In this document: in pieces, positions 24,578 through 34,001 of the stretch
How the letters are laid out: each line of letters starts with the position of its first letter
Position numbering within the stretch: position 1 is the stretch's first letter
NCBI GenBank assembly: GCA_002894665.1
Contig: NCRB01000023.1
Location: 1 to 36,167 of the forward strand
Source: Salinivenus iranica
GTDB taxonomy: Bacteria > Bacteroidota > Rhodothermia > Rhodothermales > Salinibacteraceae
Length of the DNA: 36,167 nucleotides
Direction: 5' to 3'
Made by a program: the position numbers and the translations under genes
The notes under the pieces: model-generated
The model's database searches: none
What the model was told of the DNA's origin: nothing
Seen by the model: the letters and a program-made list of their open reading frames with translations, nothing else

Positions 24578-26164
24578 ATGATGCGGCGCCGATTTACTCC
24601 AAGCGGCCTGGTTGTGGCTCTTCTCGGGTTCGTGCTGACGCGGTCTACCGTCACGTTTGCTCTCTCGGACACCCCCCTGACGTTTATTGTGGGCAACGTG
24701 TCGCCCCTCCTGCTGGGGCTGTCCTTGTCCGCTTTTGGGGTCGCCCTCGCCGTCGGGACCTTCAAGCGGAGCTACGTGCGCACCATTGCGGGCTGGACGG
24801 TGCTGGGAGCCGGGACCATTGCCCTCCTTGTCGTCGCAACCGTCTACGGGACGGCTCGTCACCTCCTGGAAGAGGCCCGGGCAATCGAGGTGTTTTCGAA
24901 TGTGTTGATTGGGGGCAGTGTCGGGGGCGCCCTAACCGGCGTCTATGCGGCCCAGAGCCAAAGCTATGAGCGCAAGCTCCTGAATCGCCAGAATCGACTG
25001 GTTGTCCTCAATCGGCTCCTGCACGACCGGGTGATGAACGCGGTGACCGTCGTGAAAGGAAGTGTCTCCCTGTTGCAAGAACAAGCGCACGCCGGACCGG
25101 AGGCCGACGCGCCGCCCGATTCGATCGGCGCCATCACGGAAAAGATGGAGTCGATCGAAGCGACCATGAGCAGCGTACAGGACCTCGCCGAGCCCGGCTC
25201 GGAGGCGGAGCGAAGGCCGGTCGACGTGTCTTCCCTCGTGGAGGAGGCGCTGGGCCGGGCGCGCGAGCGGCACCCCGACGCGACGTTCGTGGCAGAAGAC
25301 CTCCCGTCCGGCGTGTCCGTCCATGCGAATCACCGGCTCGCCGACGCCCTCTACCAGCTCGCGGCCAACGGCGCCGAGCACGCAGGGGCGGAGGCTCCCC
25401 GTGTCGTCGTAACGGCAGAGGTGCGGGACGAGGCGGTTACGCTGTCGGTGATCGACGAGGGCCCCGGGCTTCCCGATCGGGGGCGAACGGTCCTCGAACG
25501 CCCTACGACCATTGCCGGAAATGACGGGCCCAGGGCAGGCCTCGGCCTCTATCTCGCCCGGCTTTCCGTGGAGGCGGTGCGGGGGGCCGTCGAAACAGAG
25601 GTCACGGAGGCAGGGACATCGATCTCCATTACCGTGGGGCGGAGCGGAGACAGGGGTACGCCGTTCCGAGTTGCCCGGAGCCCCTCCGCAGTGGGGGTTG
25701 AACCGGAACGCCTCGGGGCCGTGGCCCTCGTCGCGCTGGGGGCCGGGGCCCTCATGGGGGGATACGTAGAACTTACGGTTGGGGCCATGCCCATCATCGG
25801 GTCGCTCTACGGAGCGGAGAACGCGACCGTCGGAGCCCTCACCCACGGGTTTCACAGCCTCGTGTTTGGACTCATCTACGCGGCGATCCTGAAAGCCGTG
25901 CCCCGTCCGCACAGCGGCGGATGGGGCGCTCGCGTCGGGGTAGGCTTGGCGTGGGGCGGGGCGCTCTGGCTAGTGGCGAGCGGCATCATCATGCCGGTGT
26001 GGCTCAACCTCGTGGGACTGCCGGCGCCGCTGCCCGATTTGGGGCTCCACAGCCTGGGGGCGCACCTGCTCTGGGGAGGCGCCCTAGGGATCGGGGAAGC
26101 CGCGAGCGAGGCGTGGGGCCTTCCCGGTCGTCTCCAGTCGGGCTGGAAACGGGCGATTCGATGA
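24578..26164 (+). CDS. Membrane histidine kinase with membrane domains at both ends, haloarchaeal-like
   Basis: A 528-residue protein. The N-terminus (1-~125) has about four membrane segments. A short dimerisation helix follows with RQNRLVVLNRLLHDRVMNAV (likely phospho-acceptor H149). Then comes a HATPase_c domain with an N-box-like LYQLAANGAEHA (N264), a G1 box DEGPGLP (D293) and a G2 box GLGLYLA (G321). After a linker, the C-terminus (~385-510) has about four more membrane segments (VGAMPIIGSLYGAENATVG; GFHSLVFGLIYAAIL; GLAWGGALWLVASGIIMPVW). The RLVVLNRLLH pattern and the C-terminal membrane block recall haloarchaeal sensor kinases. No receiver or response regulator is adjacent. The ATG at 24578 is the first of two adjacent Met codons. 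Confidence 0.82.
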   Translation: MMRRRFTPSGLVVALLGFVLTRSTVTFALSDTPLTFIVGNVSPLLLGLSLSAFGVALAVGTFKRSYVRTIAGWTVLGAGTIALLVVATVYGTARHLLEEARAIEVFSNVLIGGSVGGALTGVYAAQSQSYERKLLNRQNRLVVLNRLLHDRVMNAVTVVKGSVSLLQEQAHAGPEADAPPDSIGAITEKMESIEATMSSVQDLAEPGSEAERRPVDVSSLVEEALGRARERHPDATFVAEDLPSGVSVHANHRLADALYQLAANGAEHAGAEAPRVVVTAEVRDEAVTLSVIDEGPGLPDRGRTVLERPTTIAGNDGPRAGLGLYLARLSVEAVRGAVETEVTEAGTSISITVGRSGDRGTPFRVARSPSAVGVEPERLGAVALVALGAGALMGGYVELTVGAMPIIGSLYGAENATVGALTHGFHSLVFGLIYAAILKAVPRPHSGGWGARVGVGLAWGGALWLVASGIIMPVWLNLVGLPAPLPDLGLHSLGAHLLWGGALGIGEAASEAWGLPGRLQSGWKRAIR

Positions 26165-26481
26165 GGACCGACAGGCGACCACACCGTCAAATGGGGGGTG
26201 CCGGGAATGTGGTGAAGAGTCGCGCTTTTCCGGCCCTTCGGGGACGTCGTCTTCGTCGTCCCCGAATTGCACTCGGCGTCCGCAGCGAACCCGTCGCAGA
26301 TCCGCCGGCTCCAGAAGAGACTGCGTCGGCTGGAGCAGGCGCGGGATGTCGTGGCAACAGGCGCCCCTGGGGCCCGGCCTGCCCCCTCCGGGAGCCCGGC
26401 GGGTTTCCTCTTCACTCTTCCAGTTTACGGACGCGCCCCGGGCCGAACGTCCAGGGCCCGCCCCGACGGATCGGTCCCCAG
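26165..26481. other. Convergent intergenic region (kinase / addA-like)
   Basis: A 317-base gap between two convergent genes. I see no credible coding sequence. Its only clear structure is the perfect hairpin at 26237-26266, listed separately. Confidence 0.6.
26237..26266. terminator. Hairpin in the convergent kinase/addA-like gap
   Basis: The arms TTCGGGGACG (26237-26246) and CGTCCCCGAA (26257-26266) pair perfectly over 10 bp around a 10-base loop. A T-run is lacking on both sides, so intrinsic termination is uncertain. Its position between convergent genes favours a bidirectional terminator or mRNA-end structure. Confidence 0.45.
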
Positions 26482-29400
26482 TCACGCCCGCAGCGCCTCA
26501 AGAAGCTCTGGGGCGTCACGGGTGGGATCGGGCTCCACCGACACGGGCACCAGGCGGGGCGCGTCCGCAAACCAGAGCCCGGCCTGCGTCACGGACTCGC
26601 CTGCGTGCTGCGCCCACAGGGCGGCGTACGCCCGCACCTGGCGCCGGTACGGATGGTCGGGCGGCAGCGAGAGGTCCGCCTCCTTCTCGACACGATCCGT
26701 CTTAAAGTCGATGAGCGCCCATCCCTCGGGCCGCCGGTAGAGAAGATCGACCGTCCCGCGGACATGAATCGAGGGAGTCCCCTCCACCACCTCCGCCAGT
26801 GGATACTCGGCGTACGCAATCTGGGCCTCCACGACGTCCTCCCAGAACGCACTGTCGAGCACGCCACGCACCTGACGCCGCACCCGATCGAGGTGCTCCG
26901 CCGGAGCGTCTACGCCCGCCTCGCGGAGCGCGTGCCGGGCCTCCGCGCGTGACACCGCTCCTCCCCGCCGACGCTCCCGGACGCACTGCTCCAGAAGCCG
27001 GTGGACCGCCGCCCCCATCTCCGGGCCGTATCCGGGGGCCCCACCTTTCACCGCGGAGGGCGTCCGCTCCTCGTCCGTAACCGACTGGGGCTGATACGAC
27101 GGGTGGGAGCGGTCCTCCACGCGGCGGGCCCGGTCGGCACGGGCCGCGTCCAAGTCCGGAGCGGGGGCGTGCCGGCCGTGATCGGGCGAGACGGCCGGCG
27201 GATCGAACGGGGCAACCTCGGCCGCCTCCAGGTGCGGATAGAGCGGGGCCCACGGGCCGTCGTTCGGCTTCTCCGGATAGGTGGACACCACCAGCAGGTT
27301 GCGGGCCCGGGTGGCCGCCACGTAGAGGAGACGATGGTCCTCAGCCGTCTCGTGCCGCGCCTCAAGGGCCCGGAAGGAGGAGGCACTCCCGTCGTCCCAG
27401 CCGAGCGGCGGATGCGTGATCTGCTGGTAGTAGCCGTCTCCCTGCACCAGGGGCGCCACCAGCTCGTCCGTCTCCCGCCGCACATGGCGGGTGACGGTGT
27501 GGGTGTTGCCGCGGCTGTACGGGTCCGCCAAAAACACGACCGGCGCCTCCAACCCCTTCGCCTGGTGCACATTCATGAGCCGAACCGCCTCGCCCCGCCC
27601 CGTCTCCAGGGTGAGTCCATCGATGGTTTCCTCCCCGTCCAGCACACGCTGCAGCTCCTCGGTGACCTCGGCCCAGCCCAGCCCCTGCGCCGACAGGGTG
27701 TCGACGACCGTAAGCAGGCGAAGGACGGCCCCGGCCCGCAGCGACCCGTCGGCGGGATCCGGCGGATGGGCCGCCCCGGCCAGCAGCCCAAAGGCATCCA
27801 CGATGCGCTCCATCGCAACCGCCGGTCGGGCCTCGCGGAGCCACGCCCGGGCGCGACGGAGCCGCGTGAAGGCGGACTGGAGGCGCTCTCGGAGCGGCTC
27901 TTCCATCGCCCCAAGCACCGACTCCGACACCGGCTCGTGCACCTGATCAAACGTCCCGCCGGCCTCTCGAAACTGGTACAGGTCGTCGTCGCTGCACCCG
28001 ACGAGCAGGCCCTTCAGGTACGCCACGACGGCCACGGGGTCGTCCGGGCGCAGCGCACAGGTGAGCAGGTCCACCAGCGCCTTCAGTTCCGGCGCCGCCC
28101 CGAGGTCTTCGCTCCCCGTGACCGTGTACGGAATGTTGTAGGCCGCCAGGGTTTCAGCGTAGATGGAGAGGCGCGTCTTGTTGCGCGTCAGAATGAGCAT
28201 GTCGTCGTATCCGGCCCCTCCCGGGAAGACCGCCTCCTCATCCCCCGGCGGCCCGTAGAACGCGTCGTCGAGCCGACCGTCGACGGCCGCCCGGATGGCA
28301 CTCGCGATCTGCTCGGCATTTGCCGCCGCAATGTCGCGCCCCCAGTTTCCCGACACCTTGTCCACGTCGAGCCGGCGGAGGGTGGTGTCGGGGGCCCCTG
28401 GCGGGCGCTGGGGATCGAACGGAACATAGTGTGCCTGCTGGTCGGCCACGGCCGGGTCCGCAAAGATCTCGCCGAAGGCGCGGTCGCACCAGTCGCAGAT
28501 GCGGCCGCGCGAGCGGAAGTTCTTGGTGAGGTCCACCGCCTCCCCCCCCGCGTCCTCCACCAGCGCGCCCACCTCGTCGAACACCTCCTTGTCGGCCCGC
28601 CGGAAACGGTAGATGGACTGCTTGTCGTCGCCGACGATGAAGAGGCTGCCGGGGCGAGGACGGCAGGCCCGCCAGTCGGTCTGGGCGGGATCCTGGCTTG
28701 TCAGGTAAAAAAGGATTTCGGCCTGGAGCGGGTCGGTGTCCTGAAACTCGTCCACCAGGAGGCATCCGTACTGCTCCGCAAAGTGCCGACGGATGTCGGG
28801 GTGATCGCGGAGGAGGTCGCGCGTGTAGAGCAGAAGGTCGTGGAAGCTCAACGTCCCCTCTTCCCGGCGCAGGGCCCGAACCTCCTCCACGGCCGGCTGC
28901 ACGAACGACACCACCTCGGCGTGCACGACGGCGCGCCACGGGCGCAACACGGGGTGGATGGTCTCTTCGACCAGGGCGGGCAGCGTCTCGTCCCGAAGCG
29001 TCGTGGCCTCGGCCTTCGCCTCTCCCCAGTAGGTGACCTTGCACTTGCGATTGGGCACCGCGCCGTCGCGCACCAGGTCGTCGAACAGGCCCAGGAAGGT
29101 TGCGCGCTGGGCCGGGGTGTCGAGGCGCTGGTACCGAAGCATCTGCTCGGCCTTGTCGAACGCCCGCATGGTGGCGTCTCGCCCCTTCGGCGGCGGGTCG
29201 GGGCGCAGGGCCTGCCACCGCTCCAGGTGCGACTGTACCTTCTCCACCGCGGACTGAAGGTCGGGGACGGGGTCCGGGGCGTTCGTGTATGGAGTGAGTT
29301 CTGGGTGTGCACAGAGGGTGCGGAACGATCCCTGTAGGTCATCGGGCTCCAGCCCCAGCGCCGTGATGTCATCGATCCGCTCCGGCGCCTCCGCCCGGAC

Positions 29401-29904
29401 GGATTGGAGGTACCGCCGCCAGGCCCGCTCTCGCAGGTCGCGCTTCTCGCGGTCCTCCAGTCCGGCCGCAAAGTCGGGCGACAGGCCCGCGGCGAGGGGC
29501 CGCTCGCGGAGCAGGCGCGCGCAGAATGAGTGGATGGTGCCAATGAAGGTGCGCTGGGCGTTGGCGAGGGCCTCCTCCAGGCGGTGGGCCTCGTCCGACG
29601 CGTCCGGGACCGCCGTCCGGGCCTCGCGCAGCGCCCGAAAGAACCGGGCATTCATCTCGCCGGCGGCCTTCCGCGTGAAGGTAATGGCGGCCAGGTCGTC
29701 GACCGGCGTTCCCTTCCGCACGAGGGCCACCATCCGGGCCACGAGCGCAGTGGTCTTTCCGGAGCCCGCCGCGGCGCGGACGAAAAAGTTGGTGTCGGGC
29801 TCGAAGTCCGAGAGGGAGGGAAGGCCGTCCTCGACCCACGGGCCGATACGGCGCCGGACGGCGCTGTCGTCCTGCGGGGCGGAGGTGGGGGGCGAAGAAG
29901 CCAT
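26482..29904 (-). CDS. addA: AddA-like ATP-dependent helicase/nuclease (UvrD-type)
   Basis: A 1140-residue SF1A helicase-nuclease, the motor subunit of an AddAB-type double-strand-break resection machine. The Walker A is AAAGSGKTT (K50) and the next block AITFTRKAAGEM; the Walker B is VDEFQDTDPLQAE (D385, E386). Then come GDDKQSIYRFRRAD, a late motif VHQAKGLEAPVVFLADP, and LLYVAATRARNLLVV. The C-terminal PD-(D/E)xK nuclease has VRGTVDLLYRR and LIDFKTDRVEKEADL (D1066, K1068), followed by RRQVRAYAALW. The ORF extends to 30087, but the ATG at 29904 (MASSPPTSAP) is the sensible start. It lies 55 bp downstream of the addB-like gene. A RecB-type label is less likely because of the AddB partner and the absence of recC/recD. 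Confidence 0.9.
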   Translation of the reverse strand: MASSPPTSAPQDDSAVRRRIGPWVEDGLPSLSDFEPDTNFFVRAAAGSGKTTALVARMVALVRKGTPVDDLAAITFTRKAAGEMNARFFRALREARTAVPDASDEAHRLEEALANAQRTFIGTIHSFCARLLRERPLAAGLSPDFAAGLEDREKRDLRERAWRRYLQSVRAEAPERIDDITALGLEPDDLQGSFRTLCAHPELTPYTNAPDPVPDLQSAVEKVQSHLERWQALRPDPPPKGRDATMRAFDKAEQMLRYQRLDTPAQRATFLGLFDDLVRDGAVPNRKCKVTYWGEAKAEATTLRDETLPALVEETIHPVLRPWRAVVHAEVVSFVQPAVEEVRALRREEGTLSFHDLLLYTRDLLRDHPDIRRHFAEQYGCLLVDEFQDTDPLQAEILFYLTSQDPAQTDWRACRPRPGSLFIVGDDKQSIYRFRRADKEVFDEVGALVEDAGGEAVDLTKNFRSRGRICDWCDRAFGEIFADPAVADQQAHYVPFDPQRPPGAPDTTLRRLDVDKVSGNWGRDIAAANAEQIASAIRAAVDGRLDDAFYGPPGDEEAVFPGGAGYDDMLILTRNKTRLSIYAETLAAYNIPYTVTGSEDLGAAPELKALVDLLTCALRPDDPVAVVAYLKGLLVGCSDDDLYQFREAGGTFDQVHEPVSESVLGAMEEPLRERLQSAFTRLRRARAWLREARPAVAMERIVDAFGLLAGAAHPPDPADGSLRAGAVLRLLTVVDTLSAQGLGWAEVTEELQRVLDGEETIDGLTLETGRGEAVRLMNVHQAKGLEAPVVFLADPYSRGNTHTVTRHVRRETDELVAPLVQGDGYYQQITHPPLGWDDGSASSFRALEARHETAEDHRLLYVAATRARNLLVVSTYPEKPNDGPWAPLYPHLEAAEVAPFDPPAVSPDHGRHAPAPDLDAARADRARRVEDRSHPSYQPQSVTDEERTPSAVKGGAPGYGPEMGAAVHRLLEQCVRERRRGGAVSRAEARHALREAGVDAPAEHLDRVRRQVRGVLDSAFWEDVVEAQIAYAEYPLAEVVEGTPSIHVRGTVDLLYRRPEGWALIDFKTDRVEKEADLSLPPDHPYRRQVRAYAALWAQHAGESVTQAGLWFADAPRLVPVSVEPDPTRDAPELLEALRA

Positions 29905-29959
29905 CAGAATGGGGATCGCATAGTTCGTCGAAACAACGGACAGGGACGGCCCCCGCCGA

Positions 29960-32900
29960 TCAGAGCGACTCGAACCCCGGCCCGGGCGGACGGGGGCGAT
30001 CGTCGGGGTAGTCCTTTTGCTTGAGATCCCGGCTACGGGCGGCCAGGTCGTGGACGAGACGATCGTAGCCCCGATACCGCCACGCACTTGCGCTTCGGGC
30101 CTTCGGGGTCATGGGGAAGCTCCCGCTGCGCGCCAGGGCGTTCAGTCGATCGACCAGGCGCTCGACGTCCTCCCGGTAGCGGGCCGGGCGGAACGACAGG
30201 CGGGTGCCCATCTCCTCGGCAGTCGGAAAGAAGTAGCCGGACTGCCCGACGGGCGGGTCCCGCAGCTCTTCTAGGGCGTAGGCGTAGAGCGCCCACTGGA
30301 GGTGTGCGCCCGACGCAAGGGGATCGTCTTCGTCGTACCGGTCGGCGCGGCCGGTCTTGTAGTCCCAGAGGGCGAGCGTGCCGTCGGGGCCCCGATCCAC
30401 CCGGTCGATGCGGCCCCGGAGGGGAAGTTGAAGGTCGCCCAGTGGAAGGTGCACGAGCGGCTCGTCCTGCGGCCGCCGGCGGCGCGGCCCCATGCCAAAG
30501 CCGAGCTCAAACTCCAGGGGTCGGAACGACTGCGTGTGCTCAACTTCAGCCCGCAAAAACACCTCCGCGTCGCGGTGCAGCCGACGACGAGCGACCTCCC
30601 GCTCGACCTCACTTCGCGGGGCGACCAGTTGCGCCTCCCGCTCCATCTTCTCATCCAGCACAGCCCCCAGACGATCCGCATCGTCGAGGGTGGGCGCCCT
30701 CTTCAGATCGCCCATAAACTCCTCGAAGGTGGCGTGGAGGATGGTGCCGCGCCGCAGGGGCGTCAGCCACGGATCGTCGTCGAGGGCAGGCTCATCGAGG
30801 GGCGTGACCCCCAGGACATACTGGAGAAAGTAGATGTAGGGCGTTTCGGCCAGGGTCTCCAGCCGGCTGGCCGACACCGGACCGCCCCCGGCCAGATCCA
30901 ACTCCGGGTACGCCCTCGCCGCCAGGAGGCCGTCGTGCGCCCCATACGCGTCCCCCGCCTGAGCCGCCTGTGCCTCCTGCCCCTCCACAATCCAGGCATG
31001 CTCCTGTCGCAGCCGATCGCGCGCGGTCAGGCCCCCGTCCTCGTCGGCCGAACTCCCCGTCACCGAAAGCCAGGCGTCCGCGGCGTGCAGCATCACGGCA
31101 GAGGCCTCGGGCGCAAGCCCCGCCGGGGACTGCGCATCGGAGGGGCCGTGTGCGGCCTCGATCTGAAGAAAGAGCGGGGCGGGATGCCGTTCCTCCCCGG
31201 CCGCCACATCGTAGGTGCGCGTGTACAGCGTCGTGTGTCCCTCGTGGCGAGCCAGGGCCTGCGTGGCCCGCCACAAATGCTCGTCGGCCGGACGCATGTC
31301 GTCGCCCGCAACCATGTCCGGGGTGCCCTCCCGAAAGGCCTGCCGGTCGCCATCGCGCAGACCGTCCGGGGCCGTCGCCGCGGCCGAAAAGGTATCCCCG
31401 TCCATGCCCAGGACATAGAGGTGCGAGCGGGCTCCGTATCCGGCACTCTCCAGCGGCAGCACGTGGACAGCACCCGGCCCCGGGGACTGCGCCCGCACAT
31501 ACTGCCCCTCCACCCAGCGCCGGAGCAGGGAGGCGAGGCGCGCGCCCGACGCCGAATACTCGAACGGAAGCTCGGTGAGCGCATCGAGCTTCTGCCAGAG
31601 CACCGTCCGCGCCGCCTGGTCGAGCGACCGCTCCTCCTCCGGCATCTCGTCCGGCGGTGGGTCGACCGGCCCGAACCGTTCGACAAACCGCCGACTGGCC
31701 GCCGCCATCTCCTGAATCGAGGCCCGGCGGGGCGCCAGCTCCAACAGCGTGCCGACGATGCGCTCCACCCGTTGCAGCCGTTGGTGCTGCTCCTGCAGGT
31801 GCTCTCGCGCCCCCGCCCCCTCCTCCAGGTCCGCGATGTCGTCCGCCAGCCGCTGCTGCGCGGCGGAGAGGGTGTCGGCATAGCCCGTGCGCCCCGGCTC
31901 GTAGCGGTGCGACGCAAGGATCGTCGCCACGTCGTGGGCCGCCAGGGACGGCCCCTCCCAGTCGGCTTGTACCCGATCGAGGCGGAGCAACCCGCTCCGG
32001 AGCAACCGCACAAGCCCCTCCGCGTCGAAGCCTTCGGCGATCCAGTCAAGAACCCCGCGCAGCGCCTGTCCAGTGCGCGTCATGGACGCCGGCCGCCCCG
32101 GCCCAATCGTGACCGGCACCCCGATGCGGTCCGCCTGGTCAGCAATCAGCGAGAGGTACGGGCTGGACTCGGTGAACGCAAGCTCAACCTCATCGAACGG
32201 AACGTCGGCCGCGAGAATGTCCCGGAGGGCCGCCTGGACCTCTGCCCGATGCCCCACCGCACGCCGAAACGCCCAGGTCCCGGCCGTCGGCGGGGCCGAA
32301 GAGGGCGAGGACGGCGGAGCAGCCTCCGCAAACCGTCCCGCGGCACTCTGCGGCGGCGCCTCCTCCGCGTTCGTGTCTCCCAGTCGGTAGAACGCACTCG
32401 ATGCCTCCCGGAGGGCTTCGACGAAGGCAAACGGCCGGGCCGGCAGGTCGACCCCGTCGCACACAGCCACAATGGTGTGCTCAACCAGTGCCGGACGATC
32501 CTGGACGGCCTCCGTCGCCCACCGAAAGAGCTGCGCATCGTCGTACAACTCCTTTTCCGCAAGCAGCTCGTGGTAGCCGTCGTAGCAGGCGGCCAGGGCC
32601 GGAAACGTGGGCGGCGCTGCGGGGTCGGCGGCCCGCTCGCGGACGGCGCCCCGGGCCACTCCATTCAGCCGCAGGGTCCGAACCGTATCGGCAATGGTCG
32701 GCGCAAGCTGCTGGGCACTCGGGGCATTCGGGGGGAGGGTGTCGGCGTCAAGGTTCCCCAACAGGTTCGCCACGAGAAACACCTGGCCCGTCACGGGCAG
32801 CTCCTGCCGGCCGGAGGCGAGGATGCGGGATCGTGCCAGTGTCGCCGCGTAGTGCCGTGGAATCATCGCACGAACCCCGGCCCACCCGCCTGCCCGCTGG

Positions 32901-33031
32901 GCCAGTCCGTCCTCCAAGGCCCGCCCAAGCTGAATCCGAGGAACCAGAACCACTTTCGACCGAATCGGATGGGTCGTGCACACCGAGGCGATTTGGTCGA
33001 CCGGCGACACGGACGGGGAAAACGACGCCAT
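29960..33031 (-). CDS. addB: AddB/RexB-like nuclease subunit (PD-(D/E)xK)
   Basis: A 1023-residue protein forming a pair with the AddA-like gene just downstream. The N-terminus (KVVLVPRIQLGRALEDGL) has the helicase-like fold of AddB but no Walker A, so it is probably not a motor. The C-terminal nuclease has RGRIDRVDRGPDGTLALW followed by DYKTGRADRY (D890, K892). In AddB enzymes this domain is normally stapled by a four-cysteine Fe-S cluster; here the corresponding end reads SFPMTPKARSASAWRYRGYD, with no cysteine. The ATG at 33031 (MASFSPSV) is preferred over the GTG at 33037. It is divergent from the small gene at 33221. Confidence 0.85.
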   Translation of the reverse strand: MASFSPSVSPVDQIASVCTTHPIRSKVVLVPRIQLGRALEDGLAQRAGGWAGVRAMIPRHYAATLARSRILASGRQELPVTGQVFLVANLLGNLDADTLPPNAPSAQQLAPTIADTVRTLRLNGVARGAVRERAADPAAPPTFPALAACYDGYHELLAEKELYDDAQLFRWATEAVQDRPALVEHTIVAVCDGVDLPARPFAFVEALREASSAFYRLGDTNAEEAPPQSAAGRFAEAAPPSSPSSAPPTAGTWAFRRAVGHRAEVQAALRDILAADVPFDEVELAFTESSPYLSLIADQADRIGVPVTIGPGRPASMTRTGQALRGVLDWIAEGFDAEGLVRLLRSGLLRLDRVQADWEGPSLAAHDVATILASHRYEPGRTGYADTLSAAQQRLADDIADLEEGAGAREHLQEQHQRLQRVERIVGTLLELAPRRASIQEMAAASRRFVERFGPVDPPPDEMPEEERSLDQAARTVLWQKLDALTELPFEYSASGARLASLLRRWVEGQYVRAQSPGPGAVHVLPLESAGYGARSHLYVLGMDGDTFSAAATAPDGLRDGDRQAFREGTPDMVAGDDMRPADEHLWRATQALARHEGHTTLYTRTYDVAAGEERHPAPLFLQIEAAHGPSDAQSPAGLAPEASAVMLHAADAWLSVTGSSADEDGGLTARDRLRQEHAWIVEGQEAQAAQAGDAYGAHDGLLAARAYPELDLAGGGPVSASRLETLAETPYIYFLQYVLGVTPLDEPALDDDPWLTPLRRGTILHATFEEFMGDLKRAPTLDDADRLGAVLDEKMEREAQLVAPRSEVEREVARRRLHRDAEVFLRAEVEHTQSFRPLEFELGFGMGPRRRRPQDEPLVHLPLGDLQLPLRGRIDRVDRGPDGTLALWDYKTGRADRYDEDDPLASGAHLQWALYAYALEELRDPPVGQSGYFFPTAEEMGTRLSFRPARYREDVERLVDRLNALARSGSFPMTPKARSASAWRYRGYDRLVHDLAARSRDLKQKDYPDDRPRPPGPGFESL

Positions 33032-33220
33032 TATCACGGAGGGGACACGGGAAAAGCGAGCGGAGCGTCGTGAATGGAATCCGTGTTTGCCTTCCTAGTT
33101 CACGCAGCCCGACCGTCGCGTCCCCTCAAAATTTCGTGTCGATTTCCCGGAAGCTCCTGGACGGGGCGTCGTATACAAATAAGAAATCTCTCCAATCTTT
33201 TCCCTGCACGCCCCGCCCTC

Positions 33221-33574
33221 ATGATCAAGGTCACGATCCTCGACGCCCAGAAGCTCGCTCAGAAACAGATGGGAGCCCAGGCCATGGCGGCCGGCGCCCG
33301 AGGGGCCAACATCGAGTCCGCCGTCCGGAATCAGGTTGCCAAGCAACTGGAGAAAGGCTTTGCGTCGAAAGGGGTGGAGGTCTCGGTGCGCCGCTCCGGG
33401 TCCCGAGGGCTCGAGATTGAAGTTACGGACCCAAAGACGGCGGCCTGGAAACAAGGCATCTTCGCCTGGCTGGTCGCGTCGATCATGCCCAGCACCGTCG
33501 ACCACACCCTGGCCCCGACGGTGGAGAACACCCTCGAGGAAAGCGGCATCGACGCGGAAGTGTCCGTCGAATAG
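33221..33574 (+). CDS. Conserved-looking hypothetical protein (117 aa)
   Basis: I do not recognise the family. The protein (from the ATG at 33221) begins MIKVTILDAQKLAQKQMG. A helical, Ala/Gln-rich part follows, then a beta-rich middle (EVSVRRSGSRGLEIEVTDP) and a weakly hydrophobic helix WKQGIFAWLVASIMP (~residues 79-93). It ends acidic (LEESGIDAEVSVE). There is no signal peptide. The frame is open upstream to 33074, but those residues are low-complexity and an ATG with a compact fold behind it is available. It is divergent from addB by 189 bp and meets the next small gene tail to tail with a 9-bp gap. Coding bias and composition look real. Confidence 0.65.
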   Translation: MIKVTILDAQKLAQKQMGAQAMAAGARGANIESAVRNQVAKQLEKGFASKGVEVSVRRSGSRGLEIEVTDPKTAAWKQGIFAWLVASIMPSTVDHTLAPTVENTLEESGIDAEVSVE

Positions 33575-33583
33575 CCCCCAGCA

Positions 33584-33796
33584 TCAGTCCTCGTCGGCCT
33601 GGATGTCCATGTGGAGGCCGAGGGCGGTTGCCAGACACACCACTCCGACGAGGGCCGGAAGGATTCCCACGAAGAAGTAGGCCGTTCCGGAAAGCCATCC
33701 AGGCGCCTCCCAGAAAATGTACAGGCTCCACAAGTACAGCATGGCCGCGAGGCCAAAGGTGAGCTGAAAGAGTTGCTGCTTTCGGGCGTTCGTCAT
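33584..33796 (-). CDS. Small two-helix membrane protein, unknown function
   Basis: A 70-residue protein from the ATG at 33796: MTNARKQQLFQLTFGLAAML. Two hydrophobic helices follow (GLAAMLYLWSLYIFW and AYFFVGILPALVGVVCLATAL), with an acidic C-terminus QADED. No family is recognised. The open frame upstream to 33844 adds a proline-rich stretch that does not look coding. It is convergent with the 117-residue gene and lies downstream of the symporter gene on the same strand, with a 205-bp gap that holds no gene. Confidence 0.6.
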   Translation of the reverse strand: MTNARKQQLFQLTFGLAAMLYLWSLYIFWEAPGWLSGTAYFFVGILPALVGVVCLATALGLHMDIQADED

Positions 33797-34001
33797 GGGC
33801 ACGACTGGGAATTGGGGGTGGCAGCCCCAGGGCCGGTCCGGCAAACGACAGCATGTCTCCTCCCCAGCGTCGACCCTGGGCGTCTACCAAGAAGCAGTAG
33901 ACACTGGGATAAGCGTATACGAACGACGCTCGGCCGACTTTCCCCGCCTGGCAGTGCACCAGCAAGGCGTGACCGAATCGTTTCGTCGTCCGCGACTGCC
34001 C

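Noticed and set aside
27001-29337. A 778-codon plus-strand frame opposite the AddA-like gene.
   Set aside because: It is antisense to intact helicase motifs, with no recognisable protein features.
30302-33073. A plus-strand open frame of over 900 codons opposite addB.
   Set aside because: It is the antisense shadow of a clear nuclease gene. Its translation is Arg/Pro/Gly-rich with no domain, as expected in high-GC DNA.
33882-33902. GTCTAC/GTAGAC hairpin downstream of the symporter gene as a terminator.
   Set aside because: Only six paired bases with mismatches beyond, and no T-run on the minus strand.
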